NCBI GenBank assembly: GCA_015499995.1
Contig: JADNRV010000093.1
Location: 1 to 64,000 of the forward strand
Length of the DNA: 64,000 nt
Direction: 5' to 3'
Origin: Flammula alnicola
Taxonomy: Eukaryota; Basidiomycota; Agaricomycetes; Agaricales; Strophariaceae
Below, one piece after another: positions 35,026-46,638 of the stretch (its first letter is position 1; every line of letters starts with the position of its first letter). The notes beneath the pieces are model-generated. The model was not told the origin of the DNA, did not search any database, and worked only from the letters and a program-made list of their open reading frames with translations. Both the position numbers and the translations under genes were made by a program.

Positions 35026-37179
35026 TCAAGATTCAACGGTCGCTTGTTCAATGAGCCTGGCAGCGTTTGAGTCTCTTACAGTGACGACGCAAGGGAACCG
35101 GTCAGGTTTCCTGTGGAAGAAAACAGCGTCAATTAGGCGCCAGACTAATATAAAAAAAGACGCAAACGTACCCAACGAAGCCAGGATAATTCGGAACGGG
35201 AGTGATCTCCTTCCCAACTCATCTTTAGCCTTGCCTATGTCAAACGTCGCAATCAAGCACGCTACGACAAGCCAGATCTGTTGGTCCGCAAAGAATGGCC
35301 GACGCACACCCGCCGCCCAAACCCAAGACGAAGTTTCTCGGATCGATCTCCTTGGCGCGCTCCTCGCTCAAACCGAGGAACCGTTCAGGTTTGAAGTCGA
35401 AAGGTTTCGGGTATATTTCGTCGTTATGCGTCATAGACCAGATATTTGGATGGATGATTGTTCCGGCTGGGATGAGGTGGCCTTCATATTCATCGTCCAC
35501 GAGAATTTGGTGCGAGGGTGCTAGGATTTAACATGTCAAGCTCGTGCATGGAACATTCATCAGTAGACTTCTTACCCAGAGGCGCAGCAGGATTCCAACG
35601 AAGAAGCTCTTTCACCAAGGCATCGATGTAAGGCAACGACTCCCTGTCAGCAAAGGTGGGAAGGCGTCCTGTCCCAACAACTCGATCGATTTCTTCTCGC
35701 GCCGCCTTCTGTACTTCGGGAACAGGGTGCAGGCGAGGAAGAACGAGCTTAAGATAGAATACGTCTATCGATCTGTTAGTCGGATAAAACACCAAAAATA
35801 CTAACTCGACTAACAGAGTCTGTTCCAGCTGAAAAGAAAAGATTCAGATTTCGCCAGAGAGGCAAGAACACAGGGGAGGACTTACCAGCATACAGCACGG
35901 CCGAAGTTTCTTTGATGACCCGTTCTTTCTCTTTAGGAACTTCGGCCCCTCCGAATTCTTCAAATAACCGCGTAACGTAGCAGGCCGCAGCGTTTCCAGC
36001 GATCTGCGAAAATATCGTTCGTTGTCAGTGGTGGATGCAAGATCTGGAGAGAATGATGACCCTTACCCAGCGATCTTTCGTGTTTTTGAACGGCCTTCGA
36101 GGATCTGAGTGCAATATTCTTTCCGCCTCTGCGAATCTCTTGAACCGAGCACCGGGGAACCAGGATGGCACTACACAAGAAGAGAAGGTGTGGGTTGAAG
36201 TTAAGCATATTTACTTGGGTAAGATTCCTAACCATATCTCACTGTCGACGTCGGTTAGAAGGAGATATCAGTCTAGTTCAAATAACAGTGTCTTACAGAT
36301 GGGAAGTTTATCGACCAGAAACCCGATTCCCTGAGACGTGGTGAGAGCATCAATGGCTTTTTTGACCACAGGCATTAATTGTCTTTCTCCTTCAGGTCAT
36401 AACCGTATGTCTGATCGCAGGTACATCCATGCATCAGTGTAAGGTCTACAGTTTATTGGAATCAACTCACAATTTCATGATCGCTGATCCCGTGAGACTG
36501 TATCAGATTGTCAGCTGCCTCGCTCAGCAACAGCAGATTGACGTACTGTTCAATTCGATAGAGCCAATCGTTGGGATTCACTACCATCTTCTTGAGGAAT
36601 TTAGTCGTTACGTCCTGTTGTAGCTGGCGCCATTCTCGAACAGCGCGATTGTTCAGGTTTTGGTGCATGGCCCGTCGGTGTTCCTTCCATTTTTCCCCAT
36701 AGTTGTAGAACGTCATGTTGAATCCCCACCCGAGCCTTTAGAAAAGTGGGAGGTGAATTCATTAGTAGTCTTTCGATTCACGCAAAAAAGAACTCACAAG
36801 TCAATCATGACACTCCCGGCCTATCAGAGTAAATAAGCGAACGTTTGTCCAGAAGCTCAAACGCAATCTTGTGGTCGTTGATAACATGAATTTCGTTCGA
36901 AAGATCGTGAAATATATTAGACCACCTATTGAATGGCGAGGCGTGCATGTCAGGCCAGGAATTGACGTTGATATCAGAGTAACTTGCCATATTTCTTGCC
37001 CCAGTTATGGAACTCTACCCATGGCCTTTGGTGCGGAATGTCTCTGGCGTTGCCGTATATAAACTGGGGTTTAGGTCCAGGAGGAAGGGGGAGGTTACGC
37101 CCAGCCCGCCCAAAAGACCTGGAAAGGATCAAGTAGGCGATAACCGCAGCAGAAATGTGATAGTCACTGTGGATATCAT
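35026..37179 (-). pseudogene. Cytochrome P450, tandem copy 2 (frame broken)
   Basis: Exon by exon this matches P450 copy 1, including the GC-AG first intron (36926-36987) and the end of the last exon. The frame is broken many times by missing bases relative to copy 1: in the membrane anchor near 37160, in the C-terminal part of exon 4 near 36510, at the YGYDLKEKD segment near 36370-36420 where a stop appears, in the EAGKK segment near 36120, and twice in the heme loop near 35300-35335, where [10 protein letters not shown] can be read only by changing frame. Nearly all differences are single-base losses. It may be a young pseudogene, or an intact gene in a poorly corrected stretch. I list it as a pseudogene because as written it cannot encode a P450. 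Confidence 0.65.
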
Positions 37180-38361
37180 GACTGACAAGAGCAGGGAGCT
37201 GTCAGTGGAGGTGCGATAGTAAGTAATTGTCAAGTGCAGGAAGATTCAAGCTTACAGCACGTATATATAGTGGAATTTCCCTTCTACGTCGTTAACTTGT
37301 TTCCGGTATGTCGCCCCAACTCACTCGATCGAAGTAGAATTCTCCGTCAACTAGCTGACCTGAGAACCTTGCTTTATTCGTTGTCGAAGGTCATGAGGGC
37401 TTCACCTGGCTCCACCAAAAAAAAGAAGCTCACTCGAACGTACTTAGCTTTTCGGCAACATGACGACGCGTCCAAATTTTCGGATTTTTCCAGATCTCAA
37501 ATATGGTCTGAAAGTCCTGTGAGAGAGGTAGGTGGATATCTCTGCTTCTCGGCGAGATTTGGTTGGTTGGGGTGGGATGCCGTTCAAATCTCGCTCGGCG
37601 GAAAGTTGCAAATAGCCTCTAATCTTCTACGATTTCCGACGCCCGCCGCCAACGTGTGAGGCCAAAAGTTGTTCGTCTCAAGTTTGTCTTGTTCACCTAT
37701 GCTTGATTGACGTGGGTGTAATCCGTTTCTACCCGTGCACTAGAAGAATCGTCGTTAGCATCTGGGGTGCGGAATTGAAATAGACTTTGCTACTTTGCGG
37801 TATTTGTGGATTTCTATACGTGTGGAACGGAGATAGCGAGAAAGGCGTAGAGTGGTTGACGTGGTACTAGAGCATGTCGTTCCATGTACATACTAGTGAA
37901 GAATCGATGTTGAGGGACAAGTCTGGACAATGGGACAGGAAATTGAGGAATTGTAATGTCACGTGCTATTACCATGTCCCACTTCGGACACTGCCACTAA
38001 CGCCTGAGAAAACAAGGGCGCCTTAATGTTGCCTTAATGTCCAGTACTTTGCCAGTACGACTCTGGAACGGGCGGTGCACACCTCGGTGGAGTTCATACT
38101 GAGGTCAATGACACTCAGATGGGCTTATTTGGAGTGACCAGTTTCAACCCAGCCTCAGTCAGTGATCAAAATTGAATTGCTATAGGTGCTCTCAGGCTGG
38201 GAAGCTGTCTTTTCCAAGTCATTTCTTCATCGCTATTACGACATTTTTTTGGTCCATAGGTCTTTCATTTTTTCTACTATCTATTCCTCTTCTTCTGATA
38301 ACTCTAAAGTCAGCAGCGCTAGGTTCGTTTCTCCTATGGGCTGTACAAAGTACACATCGAA
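37180..38361. other. Upstream region of P450 copy 2
   Basis: Promoter-side part of duplication unit 2 up to about 38120, then 240 bp of T-rich spacer to the SDR gene's stop. A frame at 37234-37659 has no recognisable feature. No gene called. Confidence 0.5.
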
Positions 38362-39497
38362 TTAATCAAACCACATTCCGCCATCCACGTTAATCGTTTG
38401 TCCTAAATTTGCAATCTATAGTGAGCCACCTTCCGCGGTATCGAAAGAACTTACCGGTGATAAATGACGCCTTTTCAGAGACAAGGAACGCAACGGTATC
38501 TGCGATCTCTTCTGGTCTTCCAAATCGTTTAAACTGCGTAGTTGACCTCATCTAGGGAGTTATTACGATTCGAGTGGGTACGACAGTCTCCATTAATATT
38601 GTTATGTAAAGACTTACATGTTCTCGGAATTCGCCCGGTTTCATACCAAGGATCTCTTGCGCTCTTTTGTCTGCCCCTTCCACTAAGTTGACTTTGAGTT
38701 AGTCATTGAAAAATGACGAGAGGAGGCGGACTTACGCATGGGAGTATCCGTCGGGCCTGGTGCGTAACCATTCACCCGGATTCCATGCTGAGCCCACTCG
38801 GCTGCAGCAACTTGTGTCAACGCCCGCTGAGCAAACTTACTCGCCCCGTATGTGCCAAGAAGCGCTACACCTGATGAAAGATGATATTCAGCGAAATGCA
38901 AAGTAAGGTGAATGTCGATGGGAATCACTCTTTTTCCCAGATATAGAGCAAGCCCCGACAATTCGACCTTTGATTCCACGTTCTATCATACTTTTGGCGG
39001 CTTCGCGATAACAAAGAAATGCTCCTGTGGAATTGACATCGAAGACCCCTTGCCATTCATGGAGTGTTGCTGATTCTCTGAGCGTAAGTTCTCCCAGTCA
39101 TAGTTAGAATCAAGATCCTACGCACTGTCGAGAAGGGAGGTCATAACGGAACGACCGGCATTCGCTACCATCTGTCACAGAAAGAAATCGGCCTATCAGA
39201 TCCTGGAATGTCAATTTATTATTATACAAAACTTACCACATCAAGACCCCCAAGTTGCTCCACCGCAGCTTGTACAAGCGCTTTCACCTGGTCCTCCTTA
39301 CTGACATCGACTTCGAAACTGATCGCCTTGCGCCCAGTTGTGGCCTGGACCCGGTCAACAACGGCGTCTATAGAAGAGCGCTGGTGGGGGAGGTCCGCCA
39401 CCACGACGTCGTATCCATCAGCGGCAAGGCGAAGGGCTATGGCTTTCCCAATACCATCTGCAGCTCCAGTGATTATGGCAACTTGTTGAACAGACAT
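38362..39497 (-). CDS. Classical short-chain dehydrogenase/reductase (SDR 1)
   Basis: Seven exons: 39497-39237, 39171-39122, 39077-38929, 38870-38736, 38682-38618, 38551-38455, 38402-38362, summing to a clean 265-residue frame. It has the Rossmann nucleotide motif ITGAADGIG, an Asp after beta-2 (VVVADLP) that usually favours NAD(H), the NAG motif (ANAG), the active-site Y-x-x-x-K as TYGASKF, and the C-terminal TINVDGGMWF of FabG/acetoin-type enzymes. It is a cytosolic oxidoreductase acting on an alcohol or ketone; the substrate is not visible. It lies between the P450 pair and the MFS transporter, in the same orientation, and would fit oxidising a hydroxyl introduced by a P450. Confidence 0.88.
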
Positions 39498-39971
39498 GAT
39501 CGAATAGAACTGTGTATTTGACAAAGGAAGGGAGGTAAAGACTATGTACCTTTTAAACTTCCAGCCCAAAGAGCTGACAAGTAGAAGTCGAACTCCTCAC
39601 ACGCACTGGACGGAATATGATATGGGGATCGCTGCTTATAGCAGGTTGCACGCAGCACCACTGACCAATGGCCATGCCACATGGATTATGATAACCCTGA
39701 CAAAATAGAAGAAATTTGAATTGTAGCAACGTCATCTCAGGAGATATTTCTCGGAGGCACGGCACGCCCCTGAAATCGGGTCGTTGTACATCAGGACCCG
39801 ATTTACCCATCGGGATAACGGATCTATTTAAGATGATCTAAGATACGAATTATGTCAAGTTACACCCCACGGTCGGCTAAGTACGGCCAGCCTGAACGAA
39901 CCAGTCCATTGGGTCAAAACCTAGACTTTGAATTTCTAGGTTTATAAATTATGACACATCCATCGACCGCT

Positions 39972-42243
39972 CTACACTTTATCAACCGAGGTGATAAGTG
40001 GAGGCATAGACGTGGGCGCAAATTTGGATTTTCTCCGTAGGGTGGGGCCGTATCTAGTGATGTTCAAGCTGCAACCCACGAGCGTAAGGAAAAAGGAACT
40101 TACTTGATGAGAACGAACGGGATTGGTATCAAAGCGACAGCGAAAAAGCCGAGCAGCGAAGAAGCCCATCGAGGACCCAACTTATCATACATATTACTTG
40201 CGAACAGCTAAACCATAATAGTCAGATATTGCCTGGCAGAAAATATTTCACAACGCACCGGAAAAGCAGCGCCAGCAAGACTGCGACATATGATGCTTGC
40301 TGCAATAGCAGACGCGGCAACAGATAGGTACGCATCGATAATGTAGTTGAATAGGCTCAGCTATCATGTTATATATCAGTAAAACCATGAGGTAGCCCGA
40401 AAGAAAGTTCAGCATACGAATATCCAACTGATCGAGAAACCGACGGGAACTCCAGACATGAGTGGCGCCCAAAGTGAGACACTAGGGAAGGAGGTCCAGC
40501 TATTGAAATAGTTAGTGTTAGCGATATAGTTGAACGATATAGATGGCAGCTATACGCACCCAAACCAGAAGAAAGAAATTGCAAATACCGGCCCAGCAAT
40601 CAGAGCCATCTCCAATCGAAATTCGGGAGGTACTGGATCTGGAGCACATTTCTTCGCTTCTCTCTCATACCGCGGATTGAAAATGGAGACGTACTAAGGA
40701 AAACATGAGATAAGTTCGAATTGAAAAGAAGAAAGGAAGGTATTACGAGGATAACTGCAATGGTACCTCCGACGGCAATTGGTACGAATGTTAAGCCAGC
40801 AATTCCGGGAGAGAGATGATGTGGGATTGTGAAGACGATAGGGTATGCTTCAAACATGAGATACAGACAGCCATACGCGAACTGTTTAGCTTGGTGAGCG
40901 CACGCACGCCGAAAGAAATACATATACTCACGCTGAGATAGGCGGTCATTGCGATGAGCATGGGCTCGTGGAATAATACCTGAAAGGGACGTGCAAGCAC
41001 TTTGTTAAAGAGCTGTGAAGGGCGTGGATTATCCCTCTCAAGGGCGGCATAGTATCTGTTGTCACCCGTGGCTTGTCGAATCTTCCGCGCTTTATAAACC
41101 AAAATAATGGGCCTGAGACAGAATGAACTCTGTTCAGATAGACTTGATATCACAACTTACGAATAGGTCTCGGGCATCGTGAGGAGGATCATAACCCAGC
41201 AAGCCCCAGACTTAAAGAAAGGTTAAAATCCGGGAATGGTTGTATAACTTACGACTTACGAAGATGGTCAGAAGCCAAAACACCCACCGCCAGTCTGTAT
41301 TTTCGCCAATGAATCCGGCGACGGCGGGTCCAAGAGATGGTCCAGCGAATGGCATGACCGCGAATAAGGCCAATGCTTTCCCTCGGGTTTCTGCATCCCA
41401 AATGTCCGATATCAAAGCCCTACGAAAGGATGATGAGCCAGGAGCGTTAAATTAAGACTTTGAGCGTCAACTCACCCGGAGTTGGAAAGCGGACAGGCAG
41501 CGAATGTACCTCCAAGAAAACGGAAAACGAGGACTGAGGCTGTATTTCTTGCCAATGCTGAACCAAGCTGCGTGCACTATCATTTTTACATTGTCATTCA
41601 TAGCCATGAACTCCATGAATTCTTCGACTTACCACGTAGAGGAAAAAGGAAATAAGGAAAATTGGCCTTCGGCCATATCGCTCTGACAAGGGCGCCCATA
41701 ATATCGGTCTTAAAAACGAGAATTAGGCCGTAATTATTTCAAATTCGAAACACGTACCCTACACAGTATCCGGTCACGAAAAGAGACAGCGTGAGGATAG
41801 CAACTATCTCGGACATATGAAACTCTTTTGTTAGCTGGGCGATGATACCAGAAGCTTGAGAGCTAGATGAGATTGTACGACGCTAATGAGGAGGAAAAAG
41901 ACACCCACGAGCTGAACTAGCAAAAGTCCTGAAATAAGGGTGTCACGGCGCATAGCGCTGTAAGTATTCAGTAAACTACTTACGCATTGAGAACCAGAAC
42001 ACCGCTGGCTATAGTCAAATACCACCTCTTCGCTCTAGACCAGAGCTACAGGATATGAAGAAATTGTCATTCACACATAAGTAATGTTTGAAATCGTTCC
42101 CTAAAATTCTAAGCACGTACGTAGGGATTGGCAGGATCATCCGTGTCAAAGTGAACGAGGAATGGGTCTGGAGCGGGTTTTTCCTGCCAGTTTGTTCCTT
42201 GAGTGAGAGTTTCTGTTCCTGAAGCGGTGGTGGTTGTCGCCAT
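39972..42243 (-). CDS. MFS transporter, DHA1 drug:H+ antiporter type
   Basis: Many short exons from 42243 to 39972. The N terminus (LVHFDTDDPANPY followed by W-S-R-A-K-R-W) is the usual lead-in of fungal DHA1/polyamine and drug exporters. The loop between membrane helices 2 and 3 reads WAPLSERYGRRP, the MFS signature. Also seen are ALISDIWDAETRGKALALFA, GPSLGPAVAGFIG, DWRWVFW, and a large central loop (RPSQLFNKVLARPFQVLFHEP). The protein ends in a Lys/Pro-rich tail. It should be a 12-helix plasma-membrane exporter driven by protons. Its place between oxidoreductase genes suggests export of the cluster product or self-protection. One junction near 41860 could not be closed cleanly by eye. Confidence 0.85.
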
Positions 42244-43320
42244 AGGCAAAGTCACGGGAATGGGCTCTTCGAGCATAGTGCAAGAGGGAAGCGGGAGACA
42301 AAGTTCACATCTGCTGAGAAATCAACTTGAACCACTGGCGTCGTGGTTTCGTCGTGGGCAAATGATGCCGCTGGCACGGCCCGACGCCCGGGCACGCGCT
42401 AATTTTAAGTTGAGGCGCCGATAAACTGCATCCGCGTCACATCTATAAATAACTGAGAGTCCGAGACATCACGGATCCGGTCATCAATTCAGACTCCGGG
42501 GGGGAGCGCTTTATCTAATCTTATCAGTTGTGTCGAAGGTTTTGCGACGTTTCTGTTGACAAATCATCCGCAATTCATGGCAGCCTGGGAACTGGGAAAT
42601 GGACGCGTATGACTTCCGGATTGCCATCATACTTCCCAATGTTCGGGCTTCCGTCGGACTGACCTCCCAGGGTTCAGCAAGTAACAAAAGGAGTCTAAGA
42701 TATATGAATCATGATATCGCATTGCAAGTACCCGGGTCCTGCTTTAGCGGCGCACTTAAGATCTTGTCAATACTTACTACTTTGTCTGAAAAGCAAGAAA
42801 TGATCGTATGAACCAGGCGTTGCATAGTAATTTCCTTCACTATTCGCATCATCGATGAGATTACTATCGCAGCTAAGTAATTTCCGACTGACTGTGCTTC
42901 TTTGTTCTGTCGAGAAAGTCGGAACATGTATTAGAATCGAGAAAGGTTCCAATAGCTAATTTTAACGTGAGTACCATTGCCATTGCTCGGCCTCGGCCAG
43001 AAAATTTGATTCAATTGATCCATATGGTTGCGTACATAGTGTAATGCATACAACTCTCCGCCACTGTCACTACATTTCAGACTAAGATTGCTATCAATCC
43101 ACGCACACAAAATTTTGGCCGACTTTTACTTGGCTGGTATAATGGTGTTGTTAGTTAGCCAGTATGCAGTGATAAGGAAATGAGGTTATCTGACTTAAAG
43201 TTTTAATCCCGGTCAAGTTCCGCTCCATTTCGCGTACCAATTCGTCAACCTTCGACTTGATAGCATATATAAAACTTGATTACAACAGCCTTTGACTTAC
43301 TGCCATCAAATACTACTGCG
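42244..43320. promoter_or_regulatory. Divergent promoter region, MFS and SDR 2
   Basis: About 1.08 kb between divergent start codons. A TATATAAAA-like stretch at 43266-43273 is well placed for the SDR 2 gene. The frames inside have no coding character. Confidence 0.5.
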
Positions 43321-44475
43321 ATGTCACAGAAATACGTTTGGTTTAGTAAGTCATCTTATTTCAAGCTATTTTTTTCGATGGGTTTATCGAGTTGAATTTC
43401 CAGTCACCGGCACCTCCTCCGGGCTTGGGAATGCCCTTCTGCACGAACTCCTAAGTGCAGGGCATAGCGTCATCGCGACGACGCGTAAACCCGAGCCTCT
43501 CCAGGCAGAGCTCCAAGGGAAATTCGATGCGGAGACGGTGAAACGCGCTTTAGTTATTAAACTTGATGTCACACAACCTGAGGACGTGAAGGCCGTCTTT
43601 GCGAAAGCGATCGAGAAATTCGGTCGTGTCGATGTCGTGGTTAATAATGCTGGATATGTAAGTCTTCTTAATTATACAAGGGAATTCTGTTATTCATCTT
43701 GTTCTGAATAGACTGTTCTTGCGGAAGTGGAAGCGGTTCCCATCGAAGCCGCACGCGCACAGTTCGAGGTCATGTTCTGGGGACCAGTCCATATTTCCAA
43801 AGAGGTAAGTAGCGGATAGGAATGAACGTAAAGAAAGACGCTCTAATACCCTTTCTTCATACTTCCAAGGCAGTTAGAATTTTCCGTGAGGTAAACCCTC
43901 CAGGCGAAGGCGGTCATATTTTTAACGTCAGCAGTGCTGGAGGATATTTTGCCCAGCCCTCGATTTCGTACTATAATGCCGCTAAATTTGGTGAGCCTTC
44001 CAAACTATGTATATTTTTTGTCTTCTCATTCGGATATTTCTCCCTTGTAGCGTTGGAAGGATTTACTGAATCCCTCCGGAAGGAAATGCTTCCAGAGTGG
44101 AAGATCCAAGCCACAATTATTGAACCTGGAGGGTTCGACACCGAATGGCGTGGAGGAAATATGACCATTCTACCTCCACACCCAGCGTATGATACCCCCA
44201 ATTCGCCAACAACGCAGTACCGTGCCATGCTCGGCGTCCTTCCGTTCATCGGCAGTCCGGCAAAGGCAGCCAAGGCGTTCTTGTCCCTGGCAGAGAAGAG
44301 GCAAGACTTACCTTTGAGGATCCAGTTTGGAAGCGACGCGTTGGCTGTTGTTCGGCACACCGCTCACAGGACAATTTCGGATAGTGAGAAATGGGAGAGC
44401 CTTTCCCATTCGACCAATGTGGATGGCATTGACGAACAAGAGTATACCAAGAACCTTCTGGTGGCTTTGGGTTAG
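43321..44475 (+). CDS. Short-chain dehydrogenase/reductase (SDR 2)
   Basis: Five exons: 43321-43345, 43404-43657, 43712-43804, 43870-43990 and 44051-44475, giving an intact 305-residue protein. ITGTSSGLG is the nucleotide motif, followed by ATTRKPE (Arg after beta-2, favouring NADP(H)). Also present are NNAGY, VSSAGGYFAQPSISYYNAAKF with the catalytic Ser, Tyr and Lys, and IEPGGFDTEW after the active site, as in the oxidoreductase branch related to 17-beta-hydroxysteroid dehydrogenases. It converges on SDR 3, its close relative. Probably cytosolic; substrate unknown, plausibly a terpenoid alcohol or ketone. Confidence 0.9.
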
Positions 44476-44892
44476 GATCTAGACGGAGGTGTAGCACTGT
44501 ATTTTGACTTTTAAGTACTCCCAAATGAATGGAGGCATATATTGAAAGGTTCTATGCATGAAATAAAGTCTTAAATATTCAATTATATGCAGTGGCAATT
44601 CGATTTTCGTTGAGCTGAACCTCTCTGTAGAGGCCGTTGGTGATTGCATAAAAGTTTGGGAAGGTCAATGCGTCGTGGTCCGTGCACGTGCCGAGATCCT
44701 CCGACTTGTTCCACCGCTGTCTGCATTTCATACTTGAAAATCGACCGAATGCTTGCGTGGCGTCGACCGCCAACGCGAAGGAAACAAAAGCTCTAAAACT
44801 TGGCTATGCATTTATTTCAGAACAATCGACGAGCATCATATTGTACACGGTGCGACCAAACAATGCATTCAAGGAGGCGAGAAAATGCGATT

Positions 44893-46039
44893 CTAGTTGG
44901 AGGTTTCCGTTAATTTCTTGACGATCATGTCTCCATAAGCGACCCCGTCCATTCCGTCTTTGTCGCTCATTCTCGAGATCGCTGAGAACTTGTCGGCATC
45001 CCTACCCACGATCTGTGATTTCGTCTTGACGATCGCGAGCGCGTCGCTTCCCAGAGGCACGCGCATCGGAAGCTTGGGCTCGTTAGACAGCTTGACGATT
45101 GCTTTCGCTGCCTTCGCCGGGTCTCCCAACATCGTGATGGATCCGCGCAAGTTGCGGAAGTTGGCGGGGTTCTCTGCGTATGCGGGGTGTTGATCATACC
45201 TGATAGACGCGTTACGCCACTCGGTCTCGAAACCTCCGGGCTCGAGAATGCAGGCCTTGATGTTCCAGTCGGGTAACATTTCCTTGCTGAACGACTCGGT
45301 AAGCCCTCCAAAGCTGATAACAGAAAATCAGTTTAATACATGCGTGAAGAGGCACGACTTCAACACGTACCGAACTTGCTAGAACTGTAAAATGCAGGCC
45401 AGGGTTGGCGTTATATCCTCCTGCGGAGCTAACGTTGAAGATGATCGCTCCTTGACCTTTCTTGTTTACTTCACGAACGGTCTTGGCTGTCTGATGATGC
45501 ATCGAATTTGTCCATGAGTCCCTATCTAATCCGGGAAGAATAGAAAAGAGGCCCGAACCAATTTCGAGATATAGACTGGACCCCAGAACTGGACGTCGAA
45601 TTCTTTCCTAGCGGCTTCCTCTGGAATTGCCTCAACTTCACCAAACACAGCCTATCGGATTGCTTTAACATGGAATATTATGGGAGTGAATCGAAAGCAA
45701 GACTCACGTAGCCAGCGTTGTTCACTACAACATCAATGCGTCCAAAGTGATCAATCAGGGACTTGAATGCGCGATCGATTTGCTCATTGACAGCAACATC
45801 GAGCTCAACGATGAGCAATTGAGAAGCAGGATAACGCGCTTTGAGGTCGTCCAAAACTGAAACACGCCTAGCTGTGGCAACGACGTACTCCCCGGACGCG
45901 AGGACTGCCTCTGCAAGGGCTTTACCCAGTCCGCCAGACGCTCCAGTAACTGTTGATTGAATTATTTGTCCGGATGAGCGATATTTCCTGGAACAATAGG
46001 CATGCACTCACTGAACCAAACACGTTTATCAGCAACCAT
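44893..46039 (-). CDS. Short-chain dehydrogenase/reductase (SDR 3)
   Basis: Start at 46039 (MVADKRVWF, intron, then ITGASGGLG). The same sub-family as SDR 2: ATARRV, NNAGYAVFGE, FNVSSAGGYNANPG, then the Tyr/Lys site, ILEPGGFETEW and a C terminus KLTETSN. The active-site stretch is out of frame as written: a T run (45389-45392 on the plus strand, AAAA) appears one base short, so Y-S-S-S-K-F can be read only in another frame, and a second loss near 45300 affects the ALEGLTES helix after the next intron. Both sit inside well-conserved sequence, so I keep it as a gene with probable sequence errors. It faces SDR 2 tail to tail across 417 bp. Confidence 0.75.
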
Positions 46040-46638
46040 TTTCGGTGATAATGCAATGGCAGATGTCAGATAGAATGAGTAATTGGTTGAGAGGGTTATC
46101 GATGTAGTATGGAGACGTTGGATTGCAAGGCTTATATACCTTCAGATGACGACGCGGCTCGGCACGGCCCTCAAAAGAAGTTGTGACCTAAATTTGTACT
46201 GAGCACTTCGTGGCTGCTTCATGGCCCACAGAAGTCTGTACTGCTTGAAAATAGAGCGACTGAGAGCATTTGACAGTGTTGTAGATGTAATGTATCACTG
46301 CCATCTGACCCATGACCCCGGTGTGGGAGACTTTCACCGAGGACTTCAAGTTCGATAATCAGAAGAACATTCCAACAGCTCCATGCTATCGACCAATTCT
46401 TCAGCCAGACATGCCTTTTAGGAAATCGAAGGAATAATTTCTGCACGCGAAGATCCTCGTACATTTAGTATAATTTACACAATCATAGAAATCCGTGATT
46501 GTTGGTTACTAGTGTTTAGCGCAGGTTTTTGATCAATAATGATTGCTTCGAGAAGAAAGAAGAATTGAGATATCTAATTTTCGAAATCGCGGACGGAACA
46601 AAACGCGCTTGGACCTTGCACTTGTTCGTATCGCGAAA

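Larger units (their letters stand above)
31370..38120 (-). repeat. Tandem direct duplication of a P450 gene (about 3.3-kb units)
   Basis: Unit 1 runs from about 31370 to 34800 and unit 2 from about 34890 to 38120. Similarity covers the 3' flank, all exons and introns, and about 1 kb of 5' flank. Introns are as similar as exons, so the event is fairly recent. Both units point the same way. Confidence 0.7.
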
